Positions 1 through 9,796 of a stretch of 64,000 bases of DNA are shown piece by piece (the first letter of the stretch is position 1; each line of letters starts with the position of its first letter). The notes below the pieces were generated by a model that did no database searches, was not told where the DNA came from, and was given only the letters and a program-made list of their open reading frames with translations. Position numbers and translations under genes: made by a program. The DNA comes from Reinekea forsetii (lineage in GTDB: Bacteria; Pseudomonadota; Gammaproteobacteria; Pseudomonadales; Natronospirillaceae): the NCBI RefSeq assembly GCF_018860385.1, contig NZ_JAHKPH010000009.1, forward strand, positions 43,057-107,056, written 5' to 3'.

Positions 1-115
1 TTCAATTGAATCGCTTTTTTTGTGAAACCACATCTAGCCCAACCATCTTTACTATAATCTTTGACCCTATTCATAGATCTTCTATTCTTTTGAAAACCTC
101 TTCAGGATGTAAAAC

Positions 116-1723
116 ATGATTCGTTTATCCAACATTAAACTGCCACTCGATCACCCAGAGGCTGCTATAGAAAAAGCGGTGCTCGATACATTGGGTATTG
201 AAAAAGCCGATTTAAACGAAATTCATGTGTTCCGTCGTGGTTATGATGCGCGTAAAAAAACGAACATTTGGCTTATATATACGCTTGATGTTGATACCCA
301 GTTGAATGATCAGTTGTTAGAGAAATTTGCCGAACACAGCCAAGTGAAAGCCACTCCAGATTTACGCTATCACTTTGTCGCGGAGGCTCCTAAAACCTTA
401 ACTGAAAGACCGATAGTTATAGGTTTTGGCCCTTGCGGGTTATTGGCCGCGCTGACCTTGGCGCAAATGGGTTATAAACCTATCGTGTTAGAGCGGGGCA
501 AAGAAGTTCGAGAACGGACCAAAGATACGTTTGGATTTTGGCGAAAAAAAGAGCTCAACACAGAATCTAATGTGCAATTTGGTGAGGGTGGGGCGGGAAC
601 CTTTTCTGATGGCAAGCTGTACAGCCAAGTCAAAGATCCAAAACAATATGGTCGCAAAGTTCTGAGTGAGTTTGTAGCTGCTGGTGCGCCAGAAGAAATT
701 ATGTACGTCAGTAAGCCACATATTGGTACCTTCCGCCTCGTATCTATGGTTGAGCAGATGCGTGCCAAAATTGTTGAGTTGGGTGGTGAAATACGATTTA
801 GCTCAAAAGTAGACGATGTGCATATAGAAGATGGACAAATAACGGGCTTAACTTTGTCTACGGGTGAGCAATTGCACTCAAAACATATTGCCTTGGCTAT
901 TGGGCACAGTGCTCGAGATACGTTTGAAATGCTGTTTAATAAAGGCGTATACATTGAAGCTAAGCCATTTTCTGTCGGTTTCCGGATTGAGCATGAGCAA
1001 TCCATGATCGACAAAGCGCGATTTGGGCCGAATGCCGGTAATAAAATATTAGGCGCTGCTGATTATAAGTTAGTGCATCATTGCAAAAATGGTCGTTCGG
1101 TATACAGCTTTTGTATGTGCCCCGGCGGCACCGTTGTCGCCGCTACTTCTGAAGAAAAGCGAGTGGTCACTAACGGCATGAGCCAGTATTCTCGTAATGA
1201 GCGTAACGCAAACAGTGCCGTGGTGGTGGGGATCGATCCAAGCGATTATCCAGGCGGTCCATTAGCGGGTATTGAGTTTCAACGTAAGCTTGAAAGCCAC
1301 GCCTATGTGATGGGCGGTGAAAACTACGATGCCCCGGCTCAGCGTGTCGGTGATTTTTTGAAAAATAAGCCCTCTACAGAATTGGGCCAAGTTGAGCCAT
1401 CTTTTAAGCCTGGCATTAAATTGACCAATCTGGCTGATGCGCTTCCTGATTTTTGTATTGAGGCCATTCGGGAAGCGATTCCAGCATTTAACCGAAAAAT
1501 TAACGGTTTTGCACTGGATGATGCGTTGTTAACCGGCGTTGAAACCCGTACATCGGCACCTATCTGTATAAAGCGCAATGACCAATATCAGAGCTTGAAT
1601 ACACAGGGTTTATTCCCTGCCGGTGAGGGTGCTGGCTACGCGGGTGGCATTATGTCGGCTGCGATCGATGGGATAAAAATTGCAGAAGCAATGGCGTTGA
1701 GTATTAACGCTTCTTCAAAGTAA
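116..1723 (+). CDS. NAD(P)/FAD-dependent oxidoreductase (COG2509-type)
   Basis: A 535-residue flavoprotein. A dinucleotide-binding glycine motif, GFGPCG, lies at about residues 103-108 after an N-terminal region of about 100 residues, as in the uncharacterised 'FAD-dependent protein' family. The C-terminal part ends with a second FAD-contacting glycine-rich stretch (GEGAGYAGGI, about residues 505-514). No membrane segment or signal peptide is visible, so it should be cytoplasmic. The substrate is unknown for the family. The ATG follows a weak purine stretch (CAGGATG). It converges with the TetR gene downstream and has no obvious operon partner. Confidence 0.85.
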   Translation: MIRLSNIKLPLDHPEAAIEKAVLDTLGIEKADLNEIHVFRRGYDARKKTNIWLIYTLDVDTQLNDQLLEKFAEHSQVKATPDLRYHFVAEAPKTLTERPIVIGFGPCGLLAALTLAQMGYKPIVLERGKEVRERTKDTFGFWRKKELNTESNVQFGEGGAGTFSDGKLYSQVKDPKQYGRKVLSEFVAAGAPEEIMYVSKPHIGTFRLVSMVEQMRAKIVELGGEIRFSSKVDDVHIEDGQITGLTLSTGEQLHSKHIALAIGHSARDTFEMLFNKGVYIEAKPFSVGFRIEHEQSMIDKARFGPNAGNKILGAADYKLVHHCKNGRSVYSFCMCPGGTVVAATSEEKRVVTNGMSQYSRNERNANSAVVVGIDPSDYPGGPLAGIEFQRKLESHAYVMGGENYDAPAQRVGDFLKNKPSTELGQVEPSFKPGIKLTNLADALPDFCIEAIREAIPAFNRKINGFALDDALLTGVETRTSAPICIKRNDQYQSLNTQGLFPAGEGAGYAGGIMSAAIDGIKIAEAMALSINASSK

Positions 1724-1754
1724 TTAGGGTTTGGGCCACTGTATTAATCAGTGG

Positions 1755-2375
1755 CTAGTCCATTCGCCAAATATTTCGCAACATTAAACGGAGCTCTTCT
1801 TCAAAGCTCTTATGCAGTGCTCTAAATTGAGGGTTGCCTTGTTCATGTGCAAGCGCACTTGGCCATTGCAGCAACTGCCAAAGCCCCGTTAAGGCTGCGT
1901 AACTGTGCAAAAGGGCGCGTTCGCTAAAGCCTGCGTCACTGTTAAGTTTATGGTCCAGTTTTGTGGCAGTATGTGTTAAACCTTGGCTCAGTTGGAGTTT
2001 GAAATTTAACAAAACATCGAGCGATAAATTAGACTCTAAAACCGAATGCAGCATGCCCGCGAGGGGCATAAAAATCGGGTGTTGAGTGACGTATTGCAGT
2101 AAGGCATCTGTTAATGCCAGTGTTGCGTTTTCACTGACATCCACTTGTTGAATGTCTTTAAATATAGCGTTGAGGTGAAAGCTATATAAGGCTAAAAATA
2201 TTTCTTCTTTGGTGTGGAAATATAGGTAGACCGTTCCCTTTGAAACACCGGCTTGGGCGGCCACATCAGCTACTGAAGGAAGATTTGGCGCATTTAAGTG
2301 ATAGCACACCTCGGCTGCGTGTAAAATGGTGGCGCGTCTTTGTGCTTTCTGTTCCGGGGCTCTCGCTCGTTTCAT
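1755..2375 (-). CDS. TetR/AcrR family transcriptional regulator
   Basis: A 206-residue protein with the N-terminal TetR DNA-binding domain: basic start, helix-turn-helix around residues 32-51 (VADVAAQAGVSKGTVYLYF) and the KEEIF continuation. The C-terminal ligand-binding domain is not conserved enough to suggest an effector. Its promoter region faces the gene for an unrecognised lipoprotein that is also on the minus strand, so there is no clear divergent target. A dyad at 2404-2420 just upstream is a plausible autoregulatory operator. Confidence 0.88.
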   Translation of the reverse strand: MKRARAPEQKAQRRATILHAAEVCYHLNAPNLPSVADVAAQAGVSKGTVYLYFHTKEEIFLALYSFHLNAIFKDIQQVDVSENATLALTDALLQYVTQHPIFMPLAGMLHSVLESNLSLDVLLNFKLQLSQGLTHTATKLDHKLNSDAGFSERALLHSYAALTGLWQLLQWPSALAHEQGNPQFRALHKSFEEELRLMLRNIWRMD

Positions 2376-2403
2376 GAGTGAACTCTAATTTCCTTAAGTA
2401 CCT

Positions 2404-2420
2404 ACGCATAGTATAAGCGT
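2404..2420. promoter_or_regulatory. Candidate TetR operator (17-bp dyad)
   Basis: The arms ACGC-N-TA and TA-N-GCGT form an imperfect palindrome 29 bp upstream of the TetR start codon. Size and position fit a TetR autoregulatory site. Binding is inferred only. Confidence 0.35.
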
Positions 2421-2462
2421 TAAGAGGTAGAGGGTATAGTTAACACTAATTTGTATTAGGGG

Positions 2463-3884
2463 TTACGGACTATCAGACCAATCTCCTTCAAAAAATAACC
2501 GGCACAAATCAGCGGTATCTTGCTGTTTATCTTGAAAGCTGTCGGCGTTATTTGGTCGGTTCGGGTTATCGTACAAAAAATATCTAAGCTCAGCAGCTTC
2601 TATGGTACACACGCCAAATAAAGCCCCTTCATTTTGAACCTCGCTTGCGCAGGGAGCGGGTGAAAACTGCGTCACAACCGATCCAGAGTTGATCGGTTCA
2701 CAAGCGCCTAAGCGGCCGCCATTTTGAGTTTCTATGCAATAATTCAATTGGTTCGCCGATAACGGACTAGGGGTATAGCAGCTGCCGTCACCGCCAAAAA
2801 TGGGATCTGCATTTTCATCGGCGGCCACGCGAATAACAAACCCTTGTACGAGCGTTGCTTGGGCTGAATCGGTCGCCCTGATTAACCAAACGTGATTGCC
2901 TGGTTTTTCTAAGGTGGTGCTCACACCGGCTCCTTCGAACAGCACTCTAAAGCCTTCAGGGTCAGTAAGCTCATGGCTAAAGAGTAGGTCACCCGGGTTC
3001 AGTGATCGGCTTCGAGAAGCATCTACTGCAAAACTGGCGGGCGGCTGTAGCTCTGCGGCTAGTGAAGGCGAGGTTTGGTATATTAATGTGATCGGGTTAC
3101 CAGAAGGTGGGGGCGGAACATCTAACGCCGCCGCCCTGGTGAGCTGTTCATCGGTTAAGGGCGTTATCGCGTTCGGGTTATTTATCATTAATAAATCTAG
3201 AGGGACACTACTGATTAAATCACCGTTATTATCTAATACTTGCCAATTACCATCTGCTACCACGAAATCAAACATATCATGCATCTGATCTAACGCGGTG
3301 TACGTTGGGCTTGCCGGGTTTGGGTCCGCAATATACACATCACTAAACGGATTGTAGTTTTCTGGCCATATAGCGCCCATTAGCGTTGATAGTTGGCTGA
3401 TCATTGTCTCTTCTACATCGGTCGTGAAGCCAGTCAGCAGCTGTTGAGAGCAGGCGGCTTCCAGTGCGCATTCGTCTATAGAGGTCGCAGAGCTGTATTG
3501 GCTGTAGGCATCTAAAATTGCTTGAGTACTAGGGTTAAAGTTGACCATGCTCGATGAACGTTCAGCATCGTGACGATACAAACCATGCAAGCGTACGGTC
3601 GACCCATCGGCTTCAGGGATATCGCTGAACATCAGTGAAGTGGCATCAGCTTCAGCGGATAATAGGTAAAAACCTTCCGAGTTAGAGCCTGCACAGGCCG
3701 TTCCTAGGCAATTTGTTGCCCAGCGACCAGGCCGCCCCAGTGCCGACGTACCGCTAATGCGTTGGTATTCAATGGCTTCTTCAGCGTCGCTATTCGTGCC
3801 AGAGCCCTCGTCATCACTGGCGCAGGCGGCTACCAGAAAAACAAACGCACACTTAACGGCAATCTTTATCAGTAGTTTTTCCAT
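2463..3884 (-). CDS. Predicted lipoprotein of unknown function, cysteine-rich C-terminus
   Basis: A 473-residue protein with a lipoprotein signal: basic start, hydrophobic core, and lipobox LVAAC with the acylated cysteine at about residue 21. The aspartates directly after it (CASDDEGS) are compatible with inner-membrane retention by the +2-type rule, although residue +2 itself is Ala. The region at about 258-355 looks like a beta-sandwich of Ig/PKD type (VDASRSRSLNPGDLLFSHEL), by inspection only. The last 110 residues hold seven cysteines, suggesting disulfides outside the cytoplasm. I recognise no family. No clear ribosome binding site precedes the ATG. Confidence 0.75.
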   Translation of the reverse strand: MEKLLIKIAVKCAFVFLVAACASDDEGSGTNSDAEEAIEYQRISGTSALGRPGRWATNCLGTACAGSNSEGFYLLSAEADATSLMFSDIPEADGSTVRLHGLYRHDAERSSSMVNFNPSTQAILDAYSQYSSATSIDECALEAACSQQLLTGFTTDVEETMISQLSTLMGAIWPENYNPFSDVYIADPNPASPTYTALDQMHDMFDFVVADGNWQVLDNNGDLISSVPLDLLMINNPNAITPLTDEQLTRAAALDVPPPPSGNPITLIYQTSPSLAAELQPPASFAVDASRSRSLNPGDLLFSHELTDPEGFRVLFEGAGVSTTLEKPGNHVWLIRATDSAQATLVQGFVIRVAADENADPIFGGDGSCYTPSPLSANQLNYCIETQNGGRLGACEPINSGSVVTQFSPAPCASEVQNEGALFGVCTIEAAELRYFLYDNPNRPNNADSFQDKQQDTADLCRLFFEGDWSDSP

Positions 3885-4062
3885 AAAGAGAAGTAAAGCA
3901 AAATGCTTGCCTAGTTCTCAATTTTGCAATGCCAATCTTTTTTTTGTTGATTCTTTGACCAAGATAACAGTTAGTGAGTAAATTGCCTGCAATACTGGAA
4001 CATCGTCATCAAGTTACCCCGAAAACAGTAAATACTAATTAGACGAAACATCTGGAGTAAAT

Positions 4063-5505
4063 ATGAATTGGGTTATAATTGAAGGGCAGCCTTTGTTGTC
4101 TGCTATCGCAATTGGTGTTCTCACCATAGCGGTTCTCTATTTCGCACGAACAGCGGTTCACGAAGCGTTGTATCGCGTTTCTCGCCTAATAGCGTCGGTT
4201 TTACGTTTAAATGCCAAAGCACTAGGGCGTGTCATTGAAAATCTGCGCAGTCGCAACAAAGAGGTTTTGCTCGAAATGGGTAAAGGCCAGATGGAGCGGC
4301 GTTTAAATCGTGATTTTCATCGAGTCAACGAGATCGTGTCGAACGATTTATCGAACTATCCTGAGCTACAGCAGACCATTTCCCACCTAGTGACACAACT
4401 AGAAGAGGATTACCATAAATCGGCTGAAACATCGCCGCCTTCCCCCGATTGGATCGAGGCGATCGAAGCGATCGTCAACTTAAAAGAAGCGCAAAAAGGA
4501 AATCCAGTCATTGTTAAGGTATTGGAAGACCTCTATGCCAGCTTAGAGTCGCAACAGAAGAAAACCTTAGAGTCATACCGTGTCAGCGTTTCTACACGTC
4601 ACAAGCTACTGCACTCAATGATGCCGAATTGGCGCAAATTGAATAATGCTGTTGAGCGCGTGGGTGGCACCATGAAGAACTTGATTATTCAAGCAGAAGA
4701 AATCGATAAAAACATGGTGCAGTACCGAGAAATACATGCAGGTACAGATAAAGCCGAGCGCATGTTGCGTGTCTCGGCCATGAACGATTTTGTTAAATCG
4801 ACCTTCATTATGGCCTGCTTAATCGGCGGCGCATTTTTAAACTTTCACCTAATTGCATTGCCCATGTCAGAAATGGTGGGTGGTGGTGCTCGCATAGGTA
4901 CGTTCACCATCGCTGAAATCTCCGGCATGATGATTGTTGTGCTTGAGATGGTCATTGGTATGTTGCTCATGGAAGTGTTGCACATTACACGGTTGTTTCC
5001 GGCTTTTGGTACATTAGATGATCGAAAGCGATCCATACTCATCTGGACATTCTTAGGTTTTATCTTTGTTTTCGCGTCCATCGAATCGGGTTTGGCTTTT
5101 ATGCGCGATCAAATAGCATCTGACAATGCGGCGTTAAAAACCTTGTTGGTGGGCGGGGAAGCAGTCTCGGCGGAAGTATCGAGTAACATCAGTCAGTTTA
5201 TTCCGCAAACAGCGCAAATGTTGTTGGGCTTTGTATTACCTTTTGTGCTTATGTTTGCTGCGGTGCCTTTCGAGTCGTTTGTTGAAAGCAGTCGGGTAAT
5301 TTTAGGCACCTTATTAATTCAATTTTTACACTTCATCATTGTGTTAATGAGATTACTAGGCACCATTGTTAAATACACGGTCGATATACTGCTGGCTATT
5401 TACGACATTGTGGTCAGTGTGCCGTTGTGGGTTGAATATAAGCTGGTGCATCGTGCGCCTCTCAATAATTCCACAAAAGCAAGTGGGCTGGAGGAAGCAA
5501 AATGA
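4063..5505 (+). CDS. Multi-pass membrane protein of unknown function, partner of the VWA lipoprotein
   Basis: A 480-residue protein. One N-terminal hydrophobic helix (about 10-28) is followed by a long, charged, largely helical region (about 35-245) with coiled-coil character, then a cluster of hydrophobic segments (about 250-270, 285-310, 328-347, 385-405, 412-450). The layout suggests a cytoplasmic helical domain between membrane anchors. I recognise no named family. CTGGAG precedes the ATG at normal spacing. The stop overlaps the ATG of the next gene (ATGA), so the two are translationally coupled and probably act together. Confidence 0.8.
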   Translation: MNWVIIEGQPLLSAIAIGVLTIAVLYFARTAVHEALYRVSRLIASVLRLNAKALGRVIENLRSRNKEVLLEMGKGQMERRLNRDFHRVNEIVSNDLSNYPELQQTISHLVTQLEEDYHKSAETSPPSPDWIEAIEAIVNLKEAQKGNPVIVKVLEDLYASLESQQKKTLESYRVSVSTRHKLLHSMMPNWRKLNNAVERVGGTMKNLIIQAEEIDKNMVQYREIHAGTDKAERMLRVSAMNDFVKSTFIMACLIGGAFLNFHLIALPMSEMVGGGARIGTFTIAEISGMMIVVLEMVIGMLLMEVLHITRLFPAFGTLDDRKRSILIWTFLGFIFVFASIESGLAFMRDQIASDNAALKTLLVGGEAVSAEVSSNISQFIPQTAQMLLGFVLPFVLMFAAVPFESFVESSRVILGTLLIQFLHFIIVLMRLLGTIVKYTVDILLAIYDIVVSVPLWVEYKLVHRAPLNNSTKASGLEEAK

Positions 5506-6146
5506 AGTACCTTTGCACCCTGCTGTTTGCAGCCTCGATGCTCAGTTGTTCCAGTGGCACAGAAAACCCCTACCGTGGCGTTTACTTGCTGTTAGATACA
5601 TCAGGCACTTATACCGAAGAATTGGTGAAAGCGCAGCAAATCATAAATTATTACCTAGGAACATTGTCCGCAGGAGACTCGTTTGCTGTAGCCCGCATTG
5701 ACAGCGGTAGCTTCAGTGAAAAGGATATCATTGCGAAAGTCACTTTCGATGGCCGTCCTAGTCAGATGAATGCACAAAAACGAGAGTTTGCTAAAGCTGT
5801 AAGCGATTTCGTAGCCTCAGTAAACAGCGCTCAATATACGGATATATCGGGTGGGTTATTGCAGGCGGTTGAATTTTTAAATGAAACCGAAGCCGGGCAA
5901 AAGTATGTCCTTATATACTCCGATTTAAAAGAGGAGCTACCGGAAGGGTATAAACGCGACTTTGATTATCAGTTGGAAGGCTTTAATGTTTTCGCCCTCA
6001 ACGTAACCAAGCTACGGGAAGATAACATAGACCCTCAAGTGTATATGGACCGATTGGAACTTTGGCAAACAAAGGTAGAGACCGGTGGCGGCGAATGGCA
6101 TATTGTGAATGATTTAGATCGAACAGAGGCATTAGCCTTGCAATAA
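5502..6146 (+). CDS. Predicted lipoprotein with VWA-like fold
   Basis: A 214-residue protein with a lipoprotein signal peptide (lipobox SMLSC, acylated Cys about 16). The mature part begins with YLLLDTSGTY, which fits a von Willebrand A MIDAS motif (DxSxT), and has a later segment, YVLIYSDLKEE, like the VWA strand that supplies another metal-site aspartate. It is shorter than many VWA proteins. Its start overlaps the upstream membrane protein gene, so a membrane complex of the two is a reasonable inference. Function unknown. Confidence 0.78.
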   Translation: MKYLCTLLFAASMLSCSSGTENPYRGVYLLLDTSGTYTEELVKAQQIINYYLGTLSAGDSFAVARIDSGSFSEKDIIAKVTFDGRPSQMNAQKREFAKAVSDFVASVNSAQYTDISGGLLQAVEFLNETEAGQKYVLIYSDLKEELPEGYKRDFDYQLEGFNVFALNVTKLREDNIDPQVYMDRLELWQTKVETGGGEWHIVNDLDRTEALALQ

Positions 6147-6183
6147 GCTGGCTAAACCCAATACTCTTAATTAGATACGTTAG

Positions 6184-6218
6184 CAGTCAGTAGATAGTAA
6201 ACCTACTGGCTGTTTTTT
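6184..6218 (+). terminator. Rho-independent terminator after the VWA lipoprotein gene
   Basis: A 10-bp stem (6184-6193 with 6203-6212, one G-T pair) is followed by six T residues. It ends the two-gene operon before the FKBP gene. Confidence 0.8.
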
Positions 6219-6274
6219 ATGGTTACCCCTAAAATCGGGAACCGACATTTTTGAAAGAATTAAAGGAACATTGA

Positions 6275-6982
6275 ATGCAGTTAACAAAAATTAAGCTAGT
6301 TATTGCGGGGGCCAGTGTGGCGGCTGTTGTTGCCGCAGGTGCAGCCTTTGCAGTCGATTTCGACACTGATGAATCAAAAGCTTCTTATGGTATAGGGTAC
6401 GGCTTTGCAAATAATATGCTTCAGCAAACACAAGGCCTAGAGCTAGATGTTGATGCAATGGTAAAAGGCATCGAAGATGCTTTTGCTAAAGCCGATCAAG
6501 CTATCAGTGAAGAAGAAATCACCGCCGCCATTCAGGCGTTGCAAGCGAAGCAACAAGCGGCTGCAGCAGCTGAAAGCGCAAAACTAGCTGAAGCGGCTAA
6601 AGCGGAAGGTGAAGAGTTTTTAGCCACTAATGCTAAAAAAGAGGGTGTAAACGTCACTGACAGCGGCTTGCAATACGAAGTAATTACCGCTTCAGGCAGC
6701 GATGTTCGTCCTACAGCTGAAGACAATATTAAAGTTCATTATCACGGTACTTTAGTGAACGGTACAGTATTTGATAGTTCAGTCGACCGTGGCGAGCCTA
6801 TCGAATTTAATCTAGGTGGCGTTATTAAAGGCTGGACAGAAGGCGTTCAGTTGATGGCTGTTGGTGATAAGTATCGCTTCACGATTCCTTCTGACCTTGC
6901 TTATGGTGATAGTTCACCGAGCCCAACTATTCCAGCTGGCTCAACACTTATTTTTGAAGTCGAACTTTTAGAAATTCTTTAA
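6275..6982 (+). CDS. FKBP-type peptidyl-prolyl isomerase, Mip/FkpA-like, exported
   Basis: A 235-residue protein with a Sec signal peptide ending around AAFA (about residue 26). It has an N-terminal dimerisation region with an Ala/Glu/Lys-rich connecting helix (about 80-120) and a C-terminal FKBP domain (about 125-235) containing VHYHGTLVNGTVFDSS and the IPAGSTLIFEVELLEI ending typical of the family. It should catalyse prolyl isomerisation and chaperone folding in the periplasm. AAAGGAAC precedes the ATG. A terminator follows directly, so it is probably monocistronic. Confidence 0.92.
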   Translation: MQLTKIKLVIAGASVAAVVAAGAAFAVDFDTDESKASYGIGYGFANNMLQQTQGLELDVDAMVKGIEDAFAKADQAISEEEITAAIQALQAKQQAAAAAESAKLAEAAKAEGEEFLATNAKKEGVNVTDSGLQYEVITASGSDVRPTAEDNIKVHYHGTLVNGTVFDSSVDRGEPIEFNLGGVIKGWTEGVQLMAVGDKYRFTIPSDLAYGDSSPSPTIPAGSTLIFEVELLEIL

Positions 6983-7004
6983 AATTTAGACGCTAAAAAC
7001 AAGG

Positions 7005-7043
7005 GGCTTAAGTGCAGGATTCTGCATTTAAGCCTTTTTTTTT
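7005..7043 (+). terminator. Rho-independent terminator after the FKBP gene
   Basis: A near-perfect 13-bp stem (7005-7017 with 7022-7034, one G-T pair) with a four-base loop and nine T residues after it. Confidence 0.9.
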
Positions 7044-7143
7044 GCCCATTCGAAATGCATACCTCTATAGTAATATGACCTTAGTCAAAAAATAGTGATG
7101 ATTGCTCTTTATAATAAGGCGAAATTCATCCAATAAGCCTGCT

Positions 7144-8739
7144 ATGACAACTCTTCAAACTTTAACGGCTCTCATGCCGGTATTATCGGTACTCATCCTC
7201 CTTGTTCTTTTTAGACTGTCAGCAACGAAAGCTATGTTGTTGAGCTTTTTGATGACGGCTGTTATGGCCGCCATTGTCTGGAAAATGCCGATCATGCAGT
7301 TAACAGCTTCTGTACTAGAAGGGTGGATTATTGCTTTCACTATTGTTTGGATTGTCTTCGGCGCGATTGTCTTACTGAATACTTTGAAAATCAGCGGAGC
7401 GCTCTTCGTTATTCGTGAAGGTTTCATGGGCATAACCAGCGATAGGCGAATTCAGCTGGTCATAATTGGTTGGCTATTCGTCTCGTTTTTAGAAGGAGCT
7501 TCCGGGTTTGGGACTCCTGCGGCCATTGTCGCACCGTTATTGGTCGCGCTTGGCTTTCCAGCTATGGCATCGGTAGTGTTAGCATTGATCGCAGACAGTT
7601 CTGCCGTTTCATTTGGCGCGGTAGGCACACCGGTGCTGGTGGGGTTAGGTCAAGGCATACAGGGGATAGACGCGCAAGTATTACAAGCGATATCAATACA
7701 AGCTATAGCGATAGATATTGCGGTAGCTTCGTTTATGCCAGTGCTCATGGTTGTTTTATTAACCCGATTTTTTGGTCCTAATAAGTCGTTTAAAGAAAGC
7801 TTGCCAGCATTGCCATTTGCTTGGTTTGCGGGCCTAAGTTTTACGGTGCCGGCTTGGGTTGTCGCGTCGTTTCTTGGGCCTGAGTTCCCATCGATCTTTG
7901 GTGCCTTAATTGGATTAGTTGTTACGACGTTTGCTGCAAAACAGGGTTATTTAATGCCTAAACAGAGCTGGGGGTTAGGTGCTGAAGAAAACACGCAACG
8001 TGAAACGCAATCCGATGTAGAAAAATCACATTCTCTTTGGCGAGCGTGGCTGCCTTACTTATTGGTAGTCTCATTGTTGGTGTTAACACGGCTCAGTTTT
8101 TTGCCTTTTAAAGCTTGGCTTGTAAGCACTGCCCTAGAGTTTGAAAACTTGTTAGGCACCTCCATTAGCACCAGCATACATACACTCTATCTGCCAGGTA
8201 CTCTTTTTGTGGTTGTGGCTTTAGGTAGTATTGCGTTACTGGGTTTAAGCAAGACTCAAGTCAAAGAGGTTTGGGTAGGGTCTGTAATCTCACTTTTGCC
8301 CACCGTGCTTGCGCTCGCTGCCTCTGTACCTATGGTGCGAATATTCTTAAATTCTGGTGTGAATTCCGCACAATTGCTCAGCATGCCGATTGCTTTGGCA
8401 GAATCAGGAGCACATACATTTTCTGGCGTTTGGCCTATCATGGCCCCCTTGGTGGGTGCGCTAGGCTCTTTTATTGCAGGCAGCGCGACCTTTTCCAACA
8501 TGATGTTTGCTGAATTACAGCAATCTACCGCTTTGGAGCTTGGGCTAGATACAAAGGTTATATTGGCCATGCAGCTGATTGGCGCTAATGCAGGGAACAT
8601 GATTTGCGTGGTTAATGTGGTCGCAGCCGCTTCTGTTGTAAATTTAGTCGGAAAAGAAGGGCAGATTATACGATTTACTCTGATTCCAATGCTTTACTAT
8701 TGTTTCACTGCGGGTGTCATCGCATACTTTATTGCTTAA
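7144..8739 (+). CDS. L-lactate permease family (LctP) transporter
   Basis: About 531 residues, nearly all hydrophobic, with at least 12 predicted membrane segments. The segment [17 protein letters not shown] is the signature of the LctP family, which imports lactate or glycolate with protons. I chose the ATG at 7144; the frame stays open to a TTG at 7102, but a TATAAT-like hexamer at 7110-7115 lies inside that extension and the conserved protein begins near 7144. No lactate dehydrogenase genes lie beside it, so the substrate is open. Confidence 0.88.
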   Translation: MTTLQTLTALMPVLSVLILLVLFRLSATKAMLLSFLMTAVMAAIVWKMPIMQLTASVLEGWIIAFTIVWIVFGAIVLLNTLKISGALFVIREGFMGITSDRRIQLVIIGWLFVSFLEGASGFGTPAAIVAPLLVALGFPAMASVVLALIADSSAVSFGAVGTPVLVGLGQGIQGIDAQVLQAISIQAIAIDIAVASFMPVLMVVLLTRFFGPNKSFKESLPALPFAWFAGLSFTVPAWVVASFLGPEFPSIFGALIGLVVTTFAAKQGYLMPKQSWGLGAEENTQRETQSDVEKSHSLWRAWLPYLLVVSLLVLTRLSFLPFKAWLVSTALEFENLLGTSISTSIHTLYLPGTLFVVVALGSIALLGLSKTQVKEVWVGSVISLLPTVLALAASVPMVRIFLNSGVNSAQLLSMPIALAESGAHTFSGVWPIMAPLVGALGSFIAGSATFSNMMFAELQQSTALELGLDTKVILAMQLIGANAGNMICVVNVVAAASVVNLVGKEGQIIRFTLIPMLYYCFTAGVIAYFIA

Positions 8740-8759
8740 CCCACTTTAGCTGAGCCCTT

Positions 8760-9734
8760 ATGCCCAAACCAAATTCACACAATGCGCCTGCTGTCGCGAA
8801 ACTGCACCCGCGCAATCCTCATCAAGGTCGTTATAATTTCGATGTATTGTTGAAGACGACCCCTGAATTGTCTGAGTTTGTGATTAAAAATCCGTCGGGC
8901 CAAAAAACTATAGATTTCTCAAGCCAACAGGCTGTAGTGGCGCTGAACAAGGCCTTGTTAAGTTACTTTTATAACGTTAAAAATTGGCAATTACCAAAAG
9001 GCTTTCTGTGCCCGCCCATTCCGGGTAGGGCGGATTATATTCACTATGCTGCCGATTTACTGGCCGACATGAACAATCGTAAAGTACCAAAAGGTACTCA
9101 AGTTAAAGTAGTCGATATTGGAACAGGAGCTAACTTAGTGTATCCAATCATTGGCTCATCAAGCTATGGTTGGCACTTCACAGCCAGCGAAGTTAACGAA
9201 GCCTCTTATGTTGCTGCTAAAGAAAATATTGAGCGCAATGAAAGTTTGCGTAACGCAATAAACTTAGTAAAACAAACCGAACCAAAATCTATTTTTAAAG
9301 GCGTAATAGAACCGAACGAGCGAATAAGCCTAACTCTATGTAACCCGCCATTTCATGCATCCGCCAAAGACGCAAACGCTGGTTCCCAGCGAAAGAACTT
9401 AAACCTATCTAAGCAAGCAAAGACCACTAATAAAAAAGACACTAAGCCAACCTTAAACTTTGGTGGCCAGCATAATGAATTGTGGTGTGATGGCGGCGAA
9501 TTGGCCTTTATTAAAACCATGATTCGCGAAAGTAAGGAATTTGCCGAGCAAGTGGCTTGGTTTAGTTCTTTGATTTCGAAGAAAGAAAATCTTAACCCCA
9601 TTAAACTAGCACTGAAAAAAGCGGGTGCCATTGAAGTTAAAGTCGTCAAGATGGCCCAAGGTCAAAAAATCAGTCGCTTTGTCGCATGGACGTTTGTTGC
9701 AGAAGATCGAAGACGAAGGTGGTTTGACGATTAA
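8760..9734 (+). CDS. rlmF: 23S rRNA (adenine(1618)-N(6))-methyltransferase
   Basis: A 324-residue protein matching RlmF (YbiN). It has the family N-terminus (LHPRNPHQGRYNF), the FLCPPIPGRADYIHYAADLL region, a SAM-binding motif VVDIGTGANLVYP (about 118-130) and the catalytic NPPF motif (about residue 196, in CNPPFHAS). It methylates A1618 of 23S rRNA. The basic C-terminus (RRRRW) could contact RNA. It lies 20 bp after the permease gene and is closed by a hairpin shared with the convergent tRNA genes. Confidence 0.93.
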   Translation: MPKPNSHNAPAVAKLHPRNPHQGRYNFDVLLKTTPELSEFVIKNPSGQKTIDFSSQQAVVALNKALLSYFYNVKNWQLPKGFLCPPIPGRADYIHYAADLLADMNNRKVPKGTQVKVVDIGTGANLVYPIIGSSSYGWHFTASEVNEASYVAAKENIERNESLRNAINLVKQTEPKSIFKGVIEPNERISLTLCNPPFHASAKDANAGSQRKNLNLSKQAKTTNKKDTKPTLNFGGQHNELWCDGGELAFIKTMIRESKEFAEQVAWFSSLISKKENLNPIKLALKKAGAIEVKVVKMAQGQKISRFVAWTFVAEDRRRRWFDD

Positions 9735-9766
9735 TTCTATATGACTGTTTTCAAAAGCAAAAAAAA

Positions 9767-9788
9767 AAGCGCATCTTTCGATGCGCTT
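9767..9788 (-). terminator. Terminator of the tRNA-Asn pair (possibly bidirectional)
   Basis: A perfect 9-bp stem with a four-base loop. On the minus strand it is followed by a run of about ten T, so it terminates the tRNA transcript. On the plus strand only TTCTCTT follows, so it is weaker for rlmF. Confidence 0.8.
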
Positions 9789-9796
9789 CTCTTATT

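Noticed and set aside
472-1014. A 180-codon minus-strand frame inside the first gene
   Set aside because: Antisense to the conserved FAD-binding region and lacking any recognisable motif.
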